From P52-10 sp041397365 (GTDB lineage Bacteria; Pseudomonadota; Alphaproteobacteria; Rhizobiales; Xanthobacteraceae): DNA of 64,000 nucleotides. The position numbers and the translations under genes are program-made. Location: NCBI GenBank assembly GCA_041397365.1, contig JAWKWT010000001.1:434001-498000 (forward strand). Direction: 5' to 3'. Within the stretch, counting starts at the first letter, position 1. Each line of letters opens with the position of its first letter. Of the stretch, positions 25,391 to 34,426 are shown piece by piece. The notes beneath the pieces were generated by a model, which worked only from the letters and a program-made list of their open reading frames with translations, did not search any database and was not told where the DNA came from.

Positions 25391-26989
25391 ATGGCGCTCA
25401 GTCAACGCCTCGAATTTCGACAGACCCAGTCGCTGGTGATGACGCCGCAATTGATGCAGGCGATCAAGCTGCTGCAACTGTCGAATCTCGATCTGGCGAC
25501 GTTCGTCGAGGACGAGCTGGAGCGCAATCCGCTGCTGGAGCGCGCCGGCGACGACGGCGAGCCGGCCGATCGTCCCGACACGTCCGGCGAGGGCGCGGAT
25601 GCGTCCGATTCCGATGGAGCCTCGGCGTTCGACGGATCGGGTGCGGACGGCGGCGAATCCGACACCGAGCAATGGATGGAGCGCGATCTCGGCAGCCGCG
25701 AGGAGATGGAGCAGACCTTCGACACCGGCCTCGAGAATGTCTTCCCGGAGGAGCCGGCCGACGCCGCCCAGCGGGCCGCGCAGGATTCGGCGCCCGCCTC
25801 CTACACCGAATGGGGCGGCGGTGCGTCGAACGATGGCGAGTACAATCTCGAAGCCTTCGTCGCCGCCGAGACGACGCTCGCCGACCATCTCGCCGAACAG
25901 CTCGCGCTCACCATCGCCGATCCGGCGAAGCGGCTGATCGGGCAATATCTGATCGACCTCGTCGATGAGGCGGGCTATCTGCCGGCCGACCTTGCGCCGG
26001 TGAGCGAGCAGCTCGGCGCGACCATGGCCGAGGTCGAGGCGGTTCTCGCCATCGTGCAGACCTTCGATCCGCCGGGCATCTGCGCGCGGAGCCTGAGCGA
26101 GTGTCTGGCGATCCAGTTGCGCGAGCGCGATCGCTACGATCCGGCGATGCAGGCGCTGGTCGAGCATCTCTATCTGCTCGCGCGGCGCGACATCGCGTCG
26201 CTACGCAAGATCTGCGGCGTCGACGATGAAGACCTCGCCGACATGATCGGCGAAATCCGCCAGCTCGATCCGAAGCCGGGTCTGAAGTTCGGCTCGTCGC
26301 GCGTGCAGACGGTGGTGCCGGACGTGTATGTGCGCTCCGGTCCGGATGGCGGCTGGCTGGTCGAACTCAACAGCGACACCTTGCCGAAAGTGCTCGTCAA
26401 TCAGACCTATTACAGCTCGCTGACCGGCAGCCTTCGCAAGGGCGAGGACAAATCCTATTTCACCGACTGCCTGCAAAACGCCACCTGGCTGGTGCGGGCG
26501 CTCGATCAGAGGGCGCGGACGATCCTGAAGGTCGCGACCGAAATCGTCCGCCAGCAGGATGGATTCTTTCAGCATGGTGTCGCACATTTGCGGCCGCTGA
26601 ATCTGAAAGCCGTGGCGGATGCGATCCAGATGCACGAATCCACCGTGTCGCGCGTGACCGCGAACAAATACATGGCGACGACGCGCGGCATCGTCGAATT
26701 GAAATATTTCTTCACCGCGTCGATCGCGTCGGCCGATGGCGGCGATGCGCATTCGGCGGAGGCCGTGCGGCATCGCATCAAGCAATTGATCGACGCCGAG
26801 AGCGCCAACGCGGTCCTGTCCGACGACGCCATCGTCGACATGCTGCGCGCCTCGGGCATCGACATCGCGCGGCGGACGGTGGCAAAGTATCGCGAAGCGA
26901 TGCGCATCCCCTCCTCGGTTCAGCGCAGGCGCGACAAAAAGAGTCTTCCGGGGAACGAAGCTGGCGCCGCGACGGTTGCCGCCATCTAA
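25391..26989 (+). CDS. rpoN: RNA polymerase sigma-54 factor
   Basis: 532-residue sigma54. The Gln/Leu-rich activator-interacting region I (FRQTQSLVMTPQLMQAIKLLQ) is followed by an acidic region II. The core-binding domain comes next, and the DNA-binding end has helix-turn-helix HESTVSRVTANKYM and the RpoN box RRTVAKYRE. It controls nitrogen, motility and carbon genes with enhancer-binding activators. Start ATG matches MALSQRLEFRQTQ. It is followed by hpf and ptsN, the conserved sigma54 neighbourhood. Confidence 0.97.
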   Translation: MALSQRLEFRQTQSLVMTPQLMQAIKLLQLSNLDLATFVEDELERNPLLERAGDDGEPADRPDTSGEGADASDSDGASAFDGSGADGGESDTEQWMERDLGSREEMEQTFDTGLENVFPEEPADAAQRAAQDSAPASYTEWGGGASNDGEYNLEAFVAAETTLADHLAEQLALTIADPAKRLIGQYLIDLVDEAGYLPADLAPVSEQLGATMAEVEAVLAIVQTFDPPGICARSLSECLAIQLRERDRYDPAMQALVEHLYLLARRDIASLRKICGVDDEDLADMIGEIRQLDPKPGLKFGSSRVQTVVPDVYVRSGPDGGWLVELNSDTLPKVLVNQTYYSSLTGSLRKGEDKSYFTDCLQNATWLVRALDQRARTILKVATEIVRQQDGFFQHGVAHLRPLNLKAVADAIQMHESTVSRVTANKYMATTRGIVELKYFFTASIASADGGDAHSAEAVRHRIKQLIDAESANAVLSDDAIVDMLRASGIDIARRTVAKYREAMRIPSSVQRRRDKKSLPGNEAGAATVAAI

Positions 26990-27064
26990 AGCGGCATCCC
27001 GTCGTCATCCATCACTCAACACGATCACACGCACAGAAGATTAGGCAGAGAGCGGGGGACAAGA

Positions 27065-27658
27065 ATGACCATTCGGGTGTCGGGACGGGGCATCAGCGCC
27101 AGCGACGCGCTGCGCGAACGCATCAACGCGCGCGCGAGCGAGGTTCTGCAAAAATATTTCAGCGGGAATTTCTCCGGCCATGTCACCATCGGCAAGGACA
27201 AGGCCGGCTTCCGTACCGACTGCATGTTCCATCTGGATTCCGGCATGACGCTGGAAGCGGATGCGGTGGCGGGTGACGCCTATGCCAGCGCCGACCAGGC
27301 GATTCTCAAGGTCGAGAAGCGGATGCGCCGCTACAAGAGCCGGCTGAAGGACCGCTCGGCGCGCAAGGCGCATGCCAATGCCGAGACAATGGGCACGCTC
27401 GATGCGGCGAGCTACGTTATCGAGGCTCCGAACGCGGCGGACGACGACGAAACGGAGGTCGAGGCTTTCAATCCGGTCATCATCGCCGAGGCCAGCACCT
27501 CGCTGAAATCGTTCTCGGTCAGCGAGGCGGTGATGGAACTCGACCTGTCCGGCGCGCCGGTGGTCGTATTCTTGCATGGCACCAGCGGCCGGGTGAATCT
27601 CATCTACCGGCGGGCGGACGGCAATATCGGCTGGGTCGACCCGGCGGCGAAAGCCTAA
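27065..27658 (+). CDS. hpf: Long-form ribosome hibernation promoting factor
   Basis: 197-residue ribosome-dimerising factor. The N-terminal S30AE domain (RVSGRGISASDALRERI, KVEKRMRRYKSRLKDR) binds the 30S decoding region. A linker leads to the C-terminal dimerisation domain (KSFSVSEAVMELDLSGAPVVVF, RVNLIYRRADGNIGWVDP), so it is the long form that makes 100S particles. Located directly after rpoN. The 285 bases to ptsN contain a CGCGG/CCGCG hairpin (about 27735-27751) and an unlikely TTG-started reading frame, but no gene I can support. Confidence 0.95.
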   Translation: MTIRVSGRGISASDALRERINARASEVLQKYFSGNFSGHVTIGKDKAGFRTDCMFHLDSGMTLEADAVAGDAYASADQAILKVEKRMRRYKSRLKDRSARKAHANAETMGTLDAASYVIEAPNAADDDETEVEAFNPVIIAEASTSLKSFSVSEAVMELDLSGAPVVVFLHGTSGRVNLIYRRADGNIGWVDPAAKA

Positions 27659-27943
27659 GCACAGGAGAGGCCCATTGAAGGCCGGAACGGCGGCGCACTG
27701 CAATCGAGATAGGCGGCTCCGGACGTTCAGTCATCGCGGATGGAACCGCGGCGGACGCAGTGTCGGCCGGCGTATTTTTCATGCGGATGATCGCCGGGCC
27801 GGCATTGACGCCCGGAAACGGCATCCCTATGGTCCGCCGCCTTTACGCCCCATTGGGCCACACCAGACACCGGCTTGTGCCGATCGTTGCCGCCCCCTTT
27901 CAATGACCCGCAGGCTCACCCTCCCGTCTCCCCGGAACGCATC

Positions 27944-28405
27944 ATGACGGTTACCGATCTCGTCGCGCCGGAAGCCATCATCCCGGCGCTGAAGGTCATC
28001 AGCAAGAAGCAGGCGCTGCAAGAACTCGCCGCGCGCGCCGCCGTGCTCACCGGCCAGAACGAGCGGACGATCTTCGAGGTGCTGTTGCAGCGTGAGAAGC
28101 TCGGCACCACGGCGGTCGGCTATGGCGTCGCCATTCCGCACGGCAAGCTGCCGAAGCTCGATCGTATCTTCGGGTTGTTCGCGCGGCTCGAACGGCCGAT
28201 CGATTTCGAGGCGATGGACAATCAGCCGGTCGATCTGATGTTTCTGCTGCTCGCGCCGGAAGGCGCTGGCGCGGAGCACCTGAAGGCGCTGGCGCGCGTC
28301 GCGCGGCTGCTGCGCGATCAGGACACCGCCAACAAGCTTCGCGCCTCGCGCGATGCGCAATCGCTGTATGCGGTGCTGTCACTGCCGCCCGCGGCGGCGA
28401 TGTGA
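27944..28405 (+). CDS. ptsN: PTS IIA-like nitrogen-regulatory protein PtsN
   Basis: 153-residue EIIA-Ntr, the terminal phosphoryl acceptor of the nitrogen-related phosphotransferase chain. The phosphorylated His sits in GVAIPHGKLP, and FGLFARLERPIDFEAMDNQPVDL is diagnostic. ATG start of MTVTDLV. Third gene of the rpoN-hpf-ptsN group. Confidence 0.96.
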   Translation: MTVTDLVAPEAIIPALKVISKKQALQELAARAAVLTGQNERTIFEVLLQREKLGTTAVGYGVAIPHGKLPKLDRIFGLFARLERPIDFEAMDNQPVDLMFLLLAPEGAGAEHLKALARVARLLRDQDTANKLRASRDAQSLYAVLSLPPAAAM

Positions 28406-28436
28406 AACGCCGCCGGGGCCACTGCTTATCTATCGA

Positions 28437-28703
28437 CTAGTGTACGCTGACGGCCTGAAGCTCGTTGCTCCAGGCGTTGGCGATCGCCGCTTCAAGACTG
28501 TCCGTCAGCATGATCGGCGCGCCGTTGGCGGCGTGAAGCGCGAACAGTTTCAGGCCCGGCGACATCTGCGGCGCGGACGGAAACAGTCCGGGCACGTCTT
28601 CCGATCGGATCTGCTTCACATAGGCGATGTGGCCTTCGCCCAGATGCGCAAGCGCCTCGGGCGTGATGCTCGGCGCGGAATTCAACAGGTTCTCTTCATT
28701 CAT
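28437..28703 (-). CDS. DUF1150 family protein
   Basis: 88-residue soluble protein (LGEGHIAYVKQIRSEDVPGLFP, LFALHAANGAPIMLTDS, AIANAW). The family is restricted largely to Hyphomicrobiales and regularly follows an hsp20 gene, as here 50 bases downstream on the same strand. It is therefore probably heat-induced with it. No known biochemical role. Confidence 0.88.
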   Translation of the reverse strand: MNEENLLNSAPSITPEALAHLGEGHIAYVKQIRSEDVPGLFPSAPQMSPGLKLFALHAANGAPIMLTDSLEAAIANAWSNELQAVSVH

Positions 28704-28752
28704 GGTCTCGACTCCTCAACTATGACAAGCGGTCGAGTCCGCTTTGGTTGCA

Positions 28753-29178
28753 TTATTCGTGTTCGTTGATGGCGATCGTCTTAACGACCCGCTCCGGTTC
28801 GGGCCGGGCCAGATCGATCGACAGCAAGCCGTTTCGCAAATCCGCCCCCATCACTTCCATGCCCTCCGCCAGCACGAAGGTGCGCTGGAAGTGGCGCGCG
28901 GCGATGCCGCGATGGATGTATTGACGGGTCTTGTCGTCCTGCTGCCGGCCGCGAATGACGAGCTGGTTTTCTTCAGTCGTCACGTCGAGCTGGTCACGGG
29001 TGAAACCTGCAACCGCCAGCGTGATCCGCAGGCGTTCAGGCTGCCCGTGGGTGCGGGTCAGGCGCTCGATATTGTACGGCGGATAGCCGTCTGCGCCTTT
29101 GACGACGCGATCAAGCGCACGCTCGATCTCGTCGAACCCCAGCAGGAAGGGGCTGGATAGCGAAGGAACACGAGTCAT
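28753..29178 (-). CDS. hsp20: Small heat-shock protein Hsp20
   Basis: 141-residue alpha-crystallin-type holdase. The alpha-crystallin domain runs from about residue 35 to 128 (LRITLAVAGFTRDQLDV, QLVIRGRQ, RHFQRTFVLAEGMEV, NGLLSIDLARPEPE). The C-terminal IAI gives the I-x-I assembly motif. Start ATG at 29178. Upstream are a sigma32-type promoter and an RNA hairpin that hides the ribosome site, so expression should rise on heating both transcriptionally and translationally. Confidence 0.95.
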   Translation of the reverse strand: MTRVPSLSSPFLLGFDEIERALDRVVKGADGYPPYNIERLTRTHGQPERLRITLAVAGFTRDQLDVTTEENQLVIRGRQQDDKTRQYIHRGIAARHFQRTFVLAEGMEVMGADLRNGLLSIDLARPEPERVVKTIAINEHE

Positions 29179-29182
29179 TCAC

Positions 29183-29204
29183 AAAGTCCTCTCGAAGCGA
29201 CTTT
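29183..29204 (-). promoter_or_regulatory. ROSE-like RNA thermometer hairpin of hsp20
   Basis: On the minus strand AAAGTC pairs with GACTTT. The 5' arm reads U-C-G-C-U opposite the AGAGGA ribosome site, which is the U(U/C)GCU versus AGGA arrangement that defines ROSE elements of rhizobial small heat-shock genes. The hairpin ends five bases before the ATG. Further up the leader a second stem (CGTCCG with CGGACG, about 29225-29258) and a small GGG-T-CCC fold complete a multi-hairpin leader of about 80 bases. Confidence 0.75.
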
Positions 29205-29265
29205 GACGGGACCCAGAATTGGCATCCCTGCCGTCCGCCGAGTCATTCGCCGGACGATGCAAAAC

Positions 29266-29293
29266 ATATGGGGAGAGGGCGCCGTCTTTCAAG
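29266..29293 (-). promoter_or_regulatory. Sigma32 (RpoH) heat-shock promoter of hsp20
   Basis: Minus-strand CTTGAAA (29293-29287) and CCCCATAT (29273-29266) are separated by 13 bases, nearly the textbook sigma32 -35 and -10. The predicted transcript start is near 29258, giving a leader of about 80 bases. Confidence 0.8.
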
Positions 29294-29344
29294 ACGGTTT
29301 TGGAACCGCGCGGGCGAGCCGCGACGGTGACAAAGACTTGATGG

Positions 29345-30559
29345 CTAGCTCGCCTTCCCGATCGGCCGCGCCGGGCTGACGATGCCGGAAGCGACGAGGT
29401 CGTCGATCTGCTCTTGGGCGAAGCCGGCCTCGCCGAGAATCTCGCCGGCATGCTGGCTGAAGGCGGGAGGCGCGTGGCGCAGGCTCGCCTTGCTGCGCTC
29501 GAAGCGGATCGGCGAGGCGACGCCCTTGTACCAGTCCTTCTGCAAGACCAGGCCGCGGTGCTTGGCCTGTTCGCTTTCCAGCGCCTTGTCGATCGACTGG
29601 ATCGGTCCCGCGGGCAAGCCTGCCGCCAGCAGCCGGTCGCACAGGGGCTCGCGCTCGAGATGCTGGAACACCTCTTCCATTTCGGCGCGCAGAATCTCGC
29701 GGTTGGCGATGCGGTCCGAATTGCTGGCGAAGCGCGGATCGGTGCCAAGCTCCGGCTTGCCGACCTCCTTGCACAGCTTGCGGAAGGTGCCGTCATTGCC
29801 GACGCCGATGAAGATCAGGCCGTCCTTGGTCTTGAACGATTCGTAAGGCGCGAGGCTCGGATGCGGGTTGCCCTGCGGCGTCGGCGTCTTGCCGGTGAAG
29901 AAATAATTCGAGGCGTGCGGGTGCATGACCGCAAGCCCGGTCTCGAACAGGGTCGTTTCGAGGAACTGGCCCTGCCCGGATTTCTGCCGCTCGTTGATCG
30001 CCATCAGGATGCCAACAGCGGCGTAGAGGCCGGTCGTCAGGTCCACCACCGGGATGCCGATGCGCGTCGGGCCACCCTCGGGCGAGCCGTTGGCGGCGAT
30101 CATGCCGGCCATCGCCTGCACGATCGCGTCATAGCCCGGATTGCCGCCGCGCGGGCCGTCCGCGCCGAAGCCGGAAATCCGGCAATGGATCAGCCGCGGA
30201 AATTTTTCGCGCAGGAAGGCGTTGCCGATGCCCCATTTGTCGAGCGTGCCGGGCTTGAAATTTTCGATCAGGACGTCGGCGTCCTTGAGCAGCGTCATCA
30301 GCACCTCGCGGCCGCGCGGCTTCGTCAGATCGAGGCCGATCGAGCGCTTGTTGCGGTTCGCGCCGTTGAAATAGGCCGAGCCTTCCTTCGGCGTGGTCGG
30401 CGACCAATCGCGCGTTTCGTCGCCGGCCGGCGGCTCCAGCTTGATGATCTCTGCGCCGTGGTCGCCGAGAATCTGCGTGCAATACGGTCCGCCGAGCACG
30501 CGCGTCAGGTCGATCACGCGCAGCCCCGCAAGGGTGCCTAAAGCTGATTGCGTTGTCAT
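29345..30559 (-). CDS. Class III (CaiB/BaiF/Frc) CoA-transferase
   Basis: 404-residue CoA-transferase of the formyl-CoA/carnitine type. The N-terminal LRVIDLTRVLGGPYCTQILGD, NRNKRSIGLDL, VLIENFKPG and the catalytic Asp in NPGYDAIVQAMAG (about residue 144) are all typical. Acyl donor and acceptor are unknown. Begins MTTQSALGTL. It lies upstream of hsp20 but the heat promoter sits between them. Confidence 0.92.
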   Translation of the reverse strand: MTTQSALGTLAGLRVIDLTRVLGGPYCTQILGDHGAEIIKLEPPAGDETRDWSPTTPKEGSAYFNGANRNKRSIGLDLTKPRGREVLMTLLKDADVLIENFKPGTLDKWGIGNAFLREKFPRLIHCRISGFGADGPRGGNPGYDAIVQAMAGMIAANGSPEGGPTRIGIPVVDLTTGLYAAVGILMAINERQKSGQGQFLETTLFETGLAVMHPHASNYFFTGKTPTPQGNPHPSLAPYESFKTKDGLIFIGVGNDGTFRKLCKEVGKPELGTDPRFASNSDRIANREILRAEMEEVFQHLEREPLCDRLLAAGLPAGPIQSIDKALESEQAKHRGLVLQKDWYKGVASPIRFERSKASLRHAPPAFSQHAGEILGEAGFAQEQIDDLVASGIVSPARPIGKAS

Positions 30560-30717
30560 GGATGAACGTTCTTCTTGGTTGGAAGCTTCGGGTGAAAGCC
30601 ATGGAGGCTGAAATCGGCCTCTGAAATCCGGGCGGCCGGGGTCGGCATGCTCAGCCGCTGGCAGGGATCGGCTGGAAGTTGAGGATCGGCTTGAGGTCGA
30701 GGATCAGCCGGGAAAGA

Positions 30718-30793
<76 letters not shown>

Positions 30794-30863
30794 GAAACAG
30801 ATTCGCCGTCTGGTCGCGGCGAGCCTCCTGAAATCACACTTCCTTCAACGACTCAAGTGGTCT

Positions 30864-31256
30864 TCAGGATTCATCGTCGTCGGAGACGTCGCCGATGATG
30901 TCGGTGACGTCGTCCTCGCCTTCCTCTTCGTCGGCGATGAAGGTCGAATCATCGTCCTCGTCGTCGAGGGTGTCATCCACCTCGATATCGTCCTCGCTCT
31001 CCGGAATGTCGGTCTTCACCTTGCCGGTCGCCTCGGCATCGGCTTCCTCGAGCGAAACCGTCTCCATCTCGGCGGTCTCCGGCGCGGCCTCGTCGGCGGC
31101 GGCGCTGGCGGCGCCGCGGCCGCGCGACGCGACCGGCGCCACGATCGGCACGATTTCGCCGGTGTAGGGCGAGATCACGGGACTCTTATTGAGATCGTAA
31201 AACTTCTTGCCCGTCGTTGGGCAAATGCGTTTGGTTCCGAGTTCGGATTTGGCCAC
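30864..31256 (-). CDS. TIGR02300 (FYDLN acid) family protein
   Basis: 130 residues: a short conserved basic head (MAKSELGTKRICPTTGKKFYDLNK, then PVISPYTGE) and an extremely acidic Asp/Glu-rich tail from about residue 60. The head with its CP and FYDLNK motifs defines this alphaproteobacterial family; function unknown. The 165-base gap to aroA is a divergent promoter region containing a TTGACA on the minus strand at 31317-31322. Confidence 0.93.
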   Translation of the reverse strand: MAKSELGTKRICPTTGKKFYDLNKSPVISPYTGEIVPIVAPVASRGRGAASAAADEAAPETAEMETVSLEEADAEATGKVKTDIPESEDDIEVDDTLDDEDDDSTFIADEEEGEDDVTDIIGDVSDDDES

Positions 31257-31421
31257 GTCAGAATCCTGGGAATTTCCTGAAAAAGCGGTGCTTCACTTGG
31301 CTAGTTGAGGCGGCGCTGTCAATAGCGTGTTTGCGCAGGCCGATATGGGCGCGGTGTCACGTCGTGACGGCGTTGTCTCAGTCTGCTACGAGCCCCCGCA
31401 ATATAAGGAGCTTTGCCGCCC

Positions 31422-32759
31422 GTGACCCATTCCGGCCCCAAGACACCGCTTGAAGCGCGCAAAAGCGCCGCCCTCTCCGGGCGCGTCCGTGTGCCGGGCG
31501 ACAAATCCATTTCCCACCGGGCGCTCATTCTGGGCGCTCTCTCGCTCGGGGAAACGCGAATTTCCGGTCTGCTGGAGGGCGAGGACGTGCTCAACACCGC
31601 AGGCGCGATGCGGGCGCTGGGGGCGACCGTCGAGCGGCTCGGCGAGGGCGAATGGTCGGTGCGCGGCGTCGGCGTCGCCGGCTTCGCCGAGCCCGACGCG
31701 CCGCTGGATTTCGGCAATTCCGGCACCGGCTGCCGTCTGGCGATGGGCGCGGTGGCCGGCTCGCCGATCAAGGCGACATTCGACGGCGATTCCAGCCTGC
31801 GCTCGCGGCCGATGCGGCGGATTCTCGATCCGCTGGAGCAGATGGGGGTCCGAACCTCGGACAGCGCCGAGGGCGGGCGGCTGCCGCTGACGATTCAGGG
31901 CGCGCGCGATCCGATCCCGATCGTCTACCGCACGCCGGTGGCCTCCGCGCAGATCAAATCGGCGGTGCTGCTGGCCGGCCTGTCCGCGCCCGGCACGACC
32001 ACGGTGATCGAAAAGGAATGGAGCCGCGACCATACCGAGCTGATGCTCCGCCATTTTGGCGCGCAGGTCTCCTCGGAGCCGGAAGGCGCGCATGGCCGCA
32101 AGATCGTGCTGACCGGCCAGCCGGAATTGCGCGGCGCGCCGGTGCGCGTGCCTGCCGATCCGTCCTCGGCCGCCTTCCCGATGGTGGCGGCGCTTTTGGT
32201 GCCGGATTCGGAGATCGTGTTCACCGACGTCATGACCAACCCGCTGCGGACCGGCCTCATCACGACTTTACGCGAAATGGGCGCGCGGATCGACGAAATG
32301 AGCCGCACCGACGATGCCGGCGAGCCGATGGCCGAGTTCCGCGTGCGCTCCTCGCAATTGCGCGGGATCGAGGTGCCGCCGGAGCGCGCGCCGTCGATGA
32401 TCGACGAATATCTGATCCTCGCGGTCGCGTCCGCCTTCGCCGAGGGCACGACGACGATGCGCGGCTTGCAGGAATTGCGGGTGAAGGAATCCGATCGGCT
32501 GGCGGCGACGCTGGCGATGCTGCGCGCCAATGGCGTCAAGGCCGAGATCGTCGGCGACGACATGATCGTCGAGGGACGCGGCCATGTGCCGGGCGGCGGG
32601 CTCGTCGCCACCCATATGGACCATCGCATCGCCATGTCGGCCTTGATGATGGGGCTTGCGTCCGACGCCCCGGTGAAGGTCGACGACACCGCCTTCATCG
32701 CCACCAGCTTCCCGGATTTCGTGCCGATGATGCGCAAGCTCGGCGCAGAATTTGCTTGA
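31422..32759 (+). CDS. aroA: 3-phosphoshikimate 1-carboxyvinyltransferase (EPSP synthase, class II-like)
   Basis: Sixth step of the shikimate pathway, 445 residues. The N-terminal VPGDKSISHRALILGAL, SAQIKSAVLLAGL, RVPADPSSAAFP, RAPSMIDEYLIL, LRVKESDRL and DHRIAMS are all present, and the overall pattern (RPMRRILDPLEQMGV, SAQIKSAV, TRTGLI-like block) is that of CP4-type enzymes. The active-site loop reads FGNSGTGCRL, with Gly at about residue 101 where CP4 has Ala. The GTG at 31422 is chosen because AAGGAG lies 11 bases upstream. A TTG at 31413 would sit only two bases from it. It converges on the acyltransferase gene. Confidence 0.96.
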   Translation: MTHSGPKTPLEARKSAALSGRVRVPGDKSISHRALILGALSLGETRISGLLEGEDVLNTAGAMRALGATVERLGEGEWSVRGVGVAGFAEPDAPLDFGNSGTGCRLAMGAVAGSPIKATFDGDSSLRSRPMRRILDPLEQMGVRTSDSAEGGRLPLTIQGARDPIPIVYRTPVASAQIKSAVLLAGLSAPGTTTVIEKEWSRDHTELMLRHFGAQVSSEPEGAHGRKIVLTGQPELRGAPVRVPADPSSAAFPMVAALLVPDSEIVFTDVMTNPLRTGLITTLREMGARIDEMSRTDDAGEPMAEFRVRSSQLRGIEVPPERAPSMIDEYLILAVASAFAEGTTTMRGLQELRVKESDRLAATLAMLRANGVKAEIVGDDMIVEGRGHVPGGGLVATHMDHRIAMSALMMGLASDAPVKVDDTAFIATSFPDFVPMMRKLGAEFA

Positions 32760-32771
32760 TTTTATAGCGGC

Positions 32772-33443
32772 TTAGCCGCGTTCGATCCGCGCCCGTCCGG
32801 CGGCGCGGTCGGCCTCGTCTTGGAGGCGGCTCATCGCCTCCTCCAGCCGGGCGGTGGTCGCGTCGCGGTCGTCGTCGGCGGTGACCCGGATCGGCTCGCC
32901 CCAGCGCACGAACACGGTCGTGAACGGGCGCGGCAGCAGAAATCGGTCCCAGGTGTCGAGAAAGACGCCGTGCCGCGCGCTGATGGTGGCCGGCACGATC
33001 GGCAGGCCGGTCAGCCGCGCCAGATCGACGATGCCCGAATCGGCATGCATGCGCGGCCCGCGCGGCCCGTCCGGCGTCACGAACAGGCTGTGGCCGTCGC
33101 GGGCGAAGCGAATCATCTCGCGCACCGCGCGCATGCCGCCGCGCGAGCTGGAGCCCTTGGCGGTGAGGATATCGAACAGCGCCCCCGCTTTGCTGACGAT
33201 CTGGCCGTCGCGGTGGCCGGAAACCAGCGCGACCAGCGGTTTGTCGCCGCTGCGCAGGAGCGGCAGCATGATGAGTCGTCCGTGCCACAGCGCCAGGATG
33301 TGCGGTTCGTCGAGCGGCGGCGCTGGCCGGTCGATGCGGCTGGTGCGCCGCACCGCCTGGAAATAGGCCGCGATCAGATAGCCGAGCAAATGCTGGACGG
33401 CATCGGAGCGCATGATGCGCTTGATGGGAGCGGGGGTGGCCAT
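32772..33443 (-). CDS. DUF374 lysophospholipid acyltransferase-like protein
   Basis: 223-residue membrane-associated protein with HILALWHGRLIMLPLL, LVSGHRDGQIVSKAG, FVTPDGPRGPR and GLPIVPATISA. This is the DUF374 branch of the PlsC-like acyltransferase clan, often linked to lipid A or Kdo metabolism. The exact acyl acceptor is unknown. Start is the ATG of MATPAPIKRI; the open frame upstream overlaps the divergent cmk leader and is not family-like. Its ATG is 95 bases from the cmk start. Confidence 0.85.
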   Translation of the reverse strand: MATPAPIKRIMRSDAVQHLLGYLIAAYFQAVRRTSRIDRPAPPLDEPHILALWHGRLIMLPLLRSGDKPLVALVSGHRDGQIVSKAGALFDILTAKGSSSRGGMRAVREMIRFARDGHSLFVTPDGPRGPRMHADSGIVDLARLTGLPIVPATISARHGVFLDTWDRFLLPRPFTTVFVRWGEPIRVTADDDRDATTARLEEAMSRLQDEADRAAGRARIERG

Positions 33444-33537
33444 CCGGCGTCGGCACGATTTGTTCGGGTTGCAATCTGCGCGGCGTCTTATAGACGAACG
33501 CAGCCGGAATAAACCCGGCAAGACGGGACGGACCAAT

Positions 33538-34167
33538 TTGATTATCGCCATCGACGGACCTGCGGCGTCCGGCAAGGGAACGCTCGGCAAGCGCCTTGCG
33601 ACGCATTACGGCTATCGCCACCTCGACACCGGCCTGCTCTATCGCGCGGTCGCCAAATCGCTGCTCGACGCCGGGCACGACCTTGCCGACGAGGCGAAAG
33701 CCGTCGCCGCTGCGACCGCGCTCGATGCCGGCCAGCTCGGCGATCCGGCGCTGAAGCTTGATGCGGTCGGGCAGGCGGCCTCGATGATTTCCGGCTTTCC
33801 CGGCGTGCGGGCGGCACTGTTCGACTTCCAGCGCGATTTCGCCAGCCACCCGCCGGGCGCGGTGCTGGACGGCCGCGACATCGGAACTGTGATCTGTCCC
33901 TATGCCGAGGTGAAAATCTTCGTCGTCGCCGCGCCGGAGGTGCGGGCGAAACGCCGCGCGCTCGAAATCGCCGGCCGCGGCGAGGCGGTGGACGAAGCCG
34001 CCGTTCTCGATGACATCAAGAAGCGCGACGAGCGCGACAGCAATCGCGCGGCCGCGCCTCTGAAAGCCGCGGCGGACGCGCACTTGCTGGATACGTCCGC
34101 ATTGGATATAGAAGAGGCCGTCCGGGCTGCCGTCGCGATTGTCGAGGCCGTCCGAGCGGGCCGGTAG
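33538..34167 (+). CDS. cmk: Cytidylate kinase
   Basis: Phosphorylates CMP and dCMP, 209 residues. P-loop IAIDGPAASGKGTLGKRLA, HLDTGLLYRAVA, VLDGRDIGTVICP and KKRDERDSNRAAAPL (CMP-binding) are all clear. The TTG at 33538 gives the normal family N-terminus (LIIAIDGP); an ATG 126 bases earlier would overlap the divergent gene. The following 259-base leader belongs to rpsA. Confidence 0.95.
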   Translation: MIIAIDGPAASGKGTLGKRLATHYGYRHLDTGLLYRAVAKSLLDAGHDLADEAKAVAAATALDAGQLGDPALKLDAVGQAASMISGFPGVRAALFDFQRDFASHPPGAVLDGRDIGTVICPYAEVKIFVVAAPEVRAKRRALEIAGRGEAVDEAAVLDDIKKRDERDSNRAAAPLKAAADAHLLDTSALDIEEAVRAAVAIVEAVRAGR

Positions 34168-34309
34168 CGGGTCGAAACCCCTGCCGTCTTTGGAGGATCA
34201 GCCCGCTCCCGGTTTTGCAAGCGATGTCTCGCAGGCGATTTGCCCGCCAGGCTCCGGACAAGAGATCATCATCGTCACGATTGCGCCGGCTTTTGCGCCG
34301 GTCCGTTTT

Positions 34310-34333
34310 GCATTCGAGCGCGGCTCGGAATGC
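34310..34333 (+). promoter_or_regulatory. Hairpin in the rpsA leader
   Basis: GCATTCGAGC can pair with GCTC and GAATGC (one bulged G) about 95 bases before the rpsA ATG, preceded by a direct repeat TTGCGCCGG (34281 and 34294 region). S1 represses its own mRNA in E. coli through leader structure, so a similar role is possible here but not shown. Confidence 0.3.
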
Positions 34334-34426
34334 AGGGCGGTCGCTCAGGGTGTGCGGACCCTGCGCCCGGCCTGATCGCGACATCATCAACCTCAAGCGC
34401 CGGCGCGACCGCTCACTGGAGAACAA

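Noticed and set aside
27675..27947. TTG-started 90-residue ORF between hpf and ptsN
   Set aside because: Basic low-complexity product, overlaps the ptsN start, no recognisable motif despite a fair AGGAG upstream.
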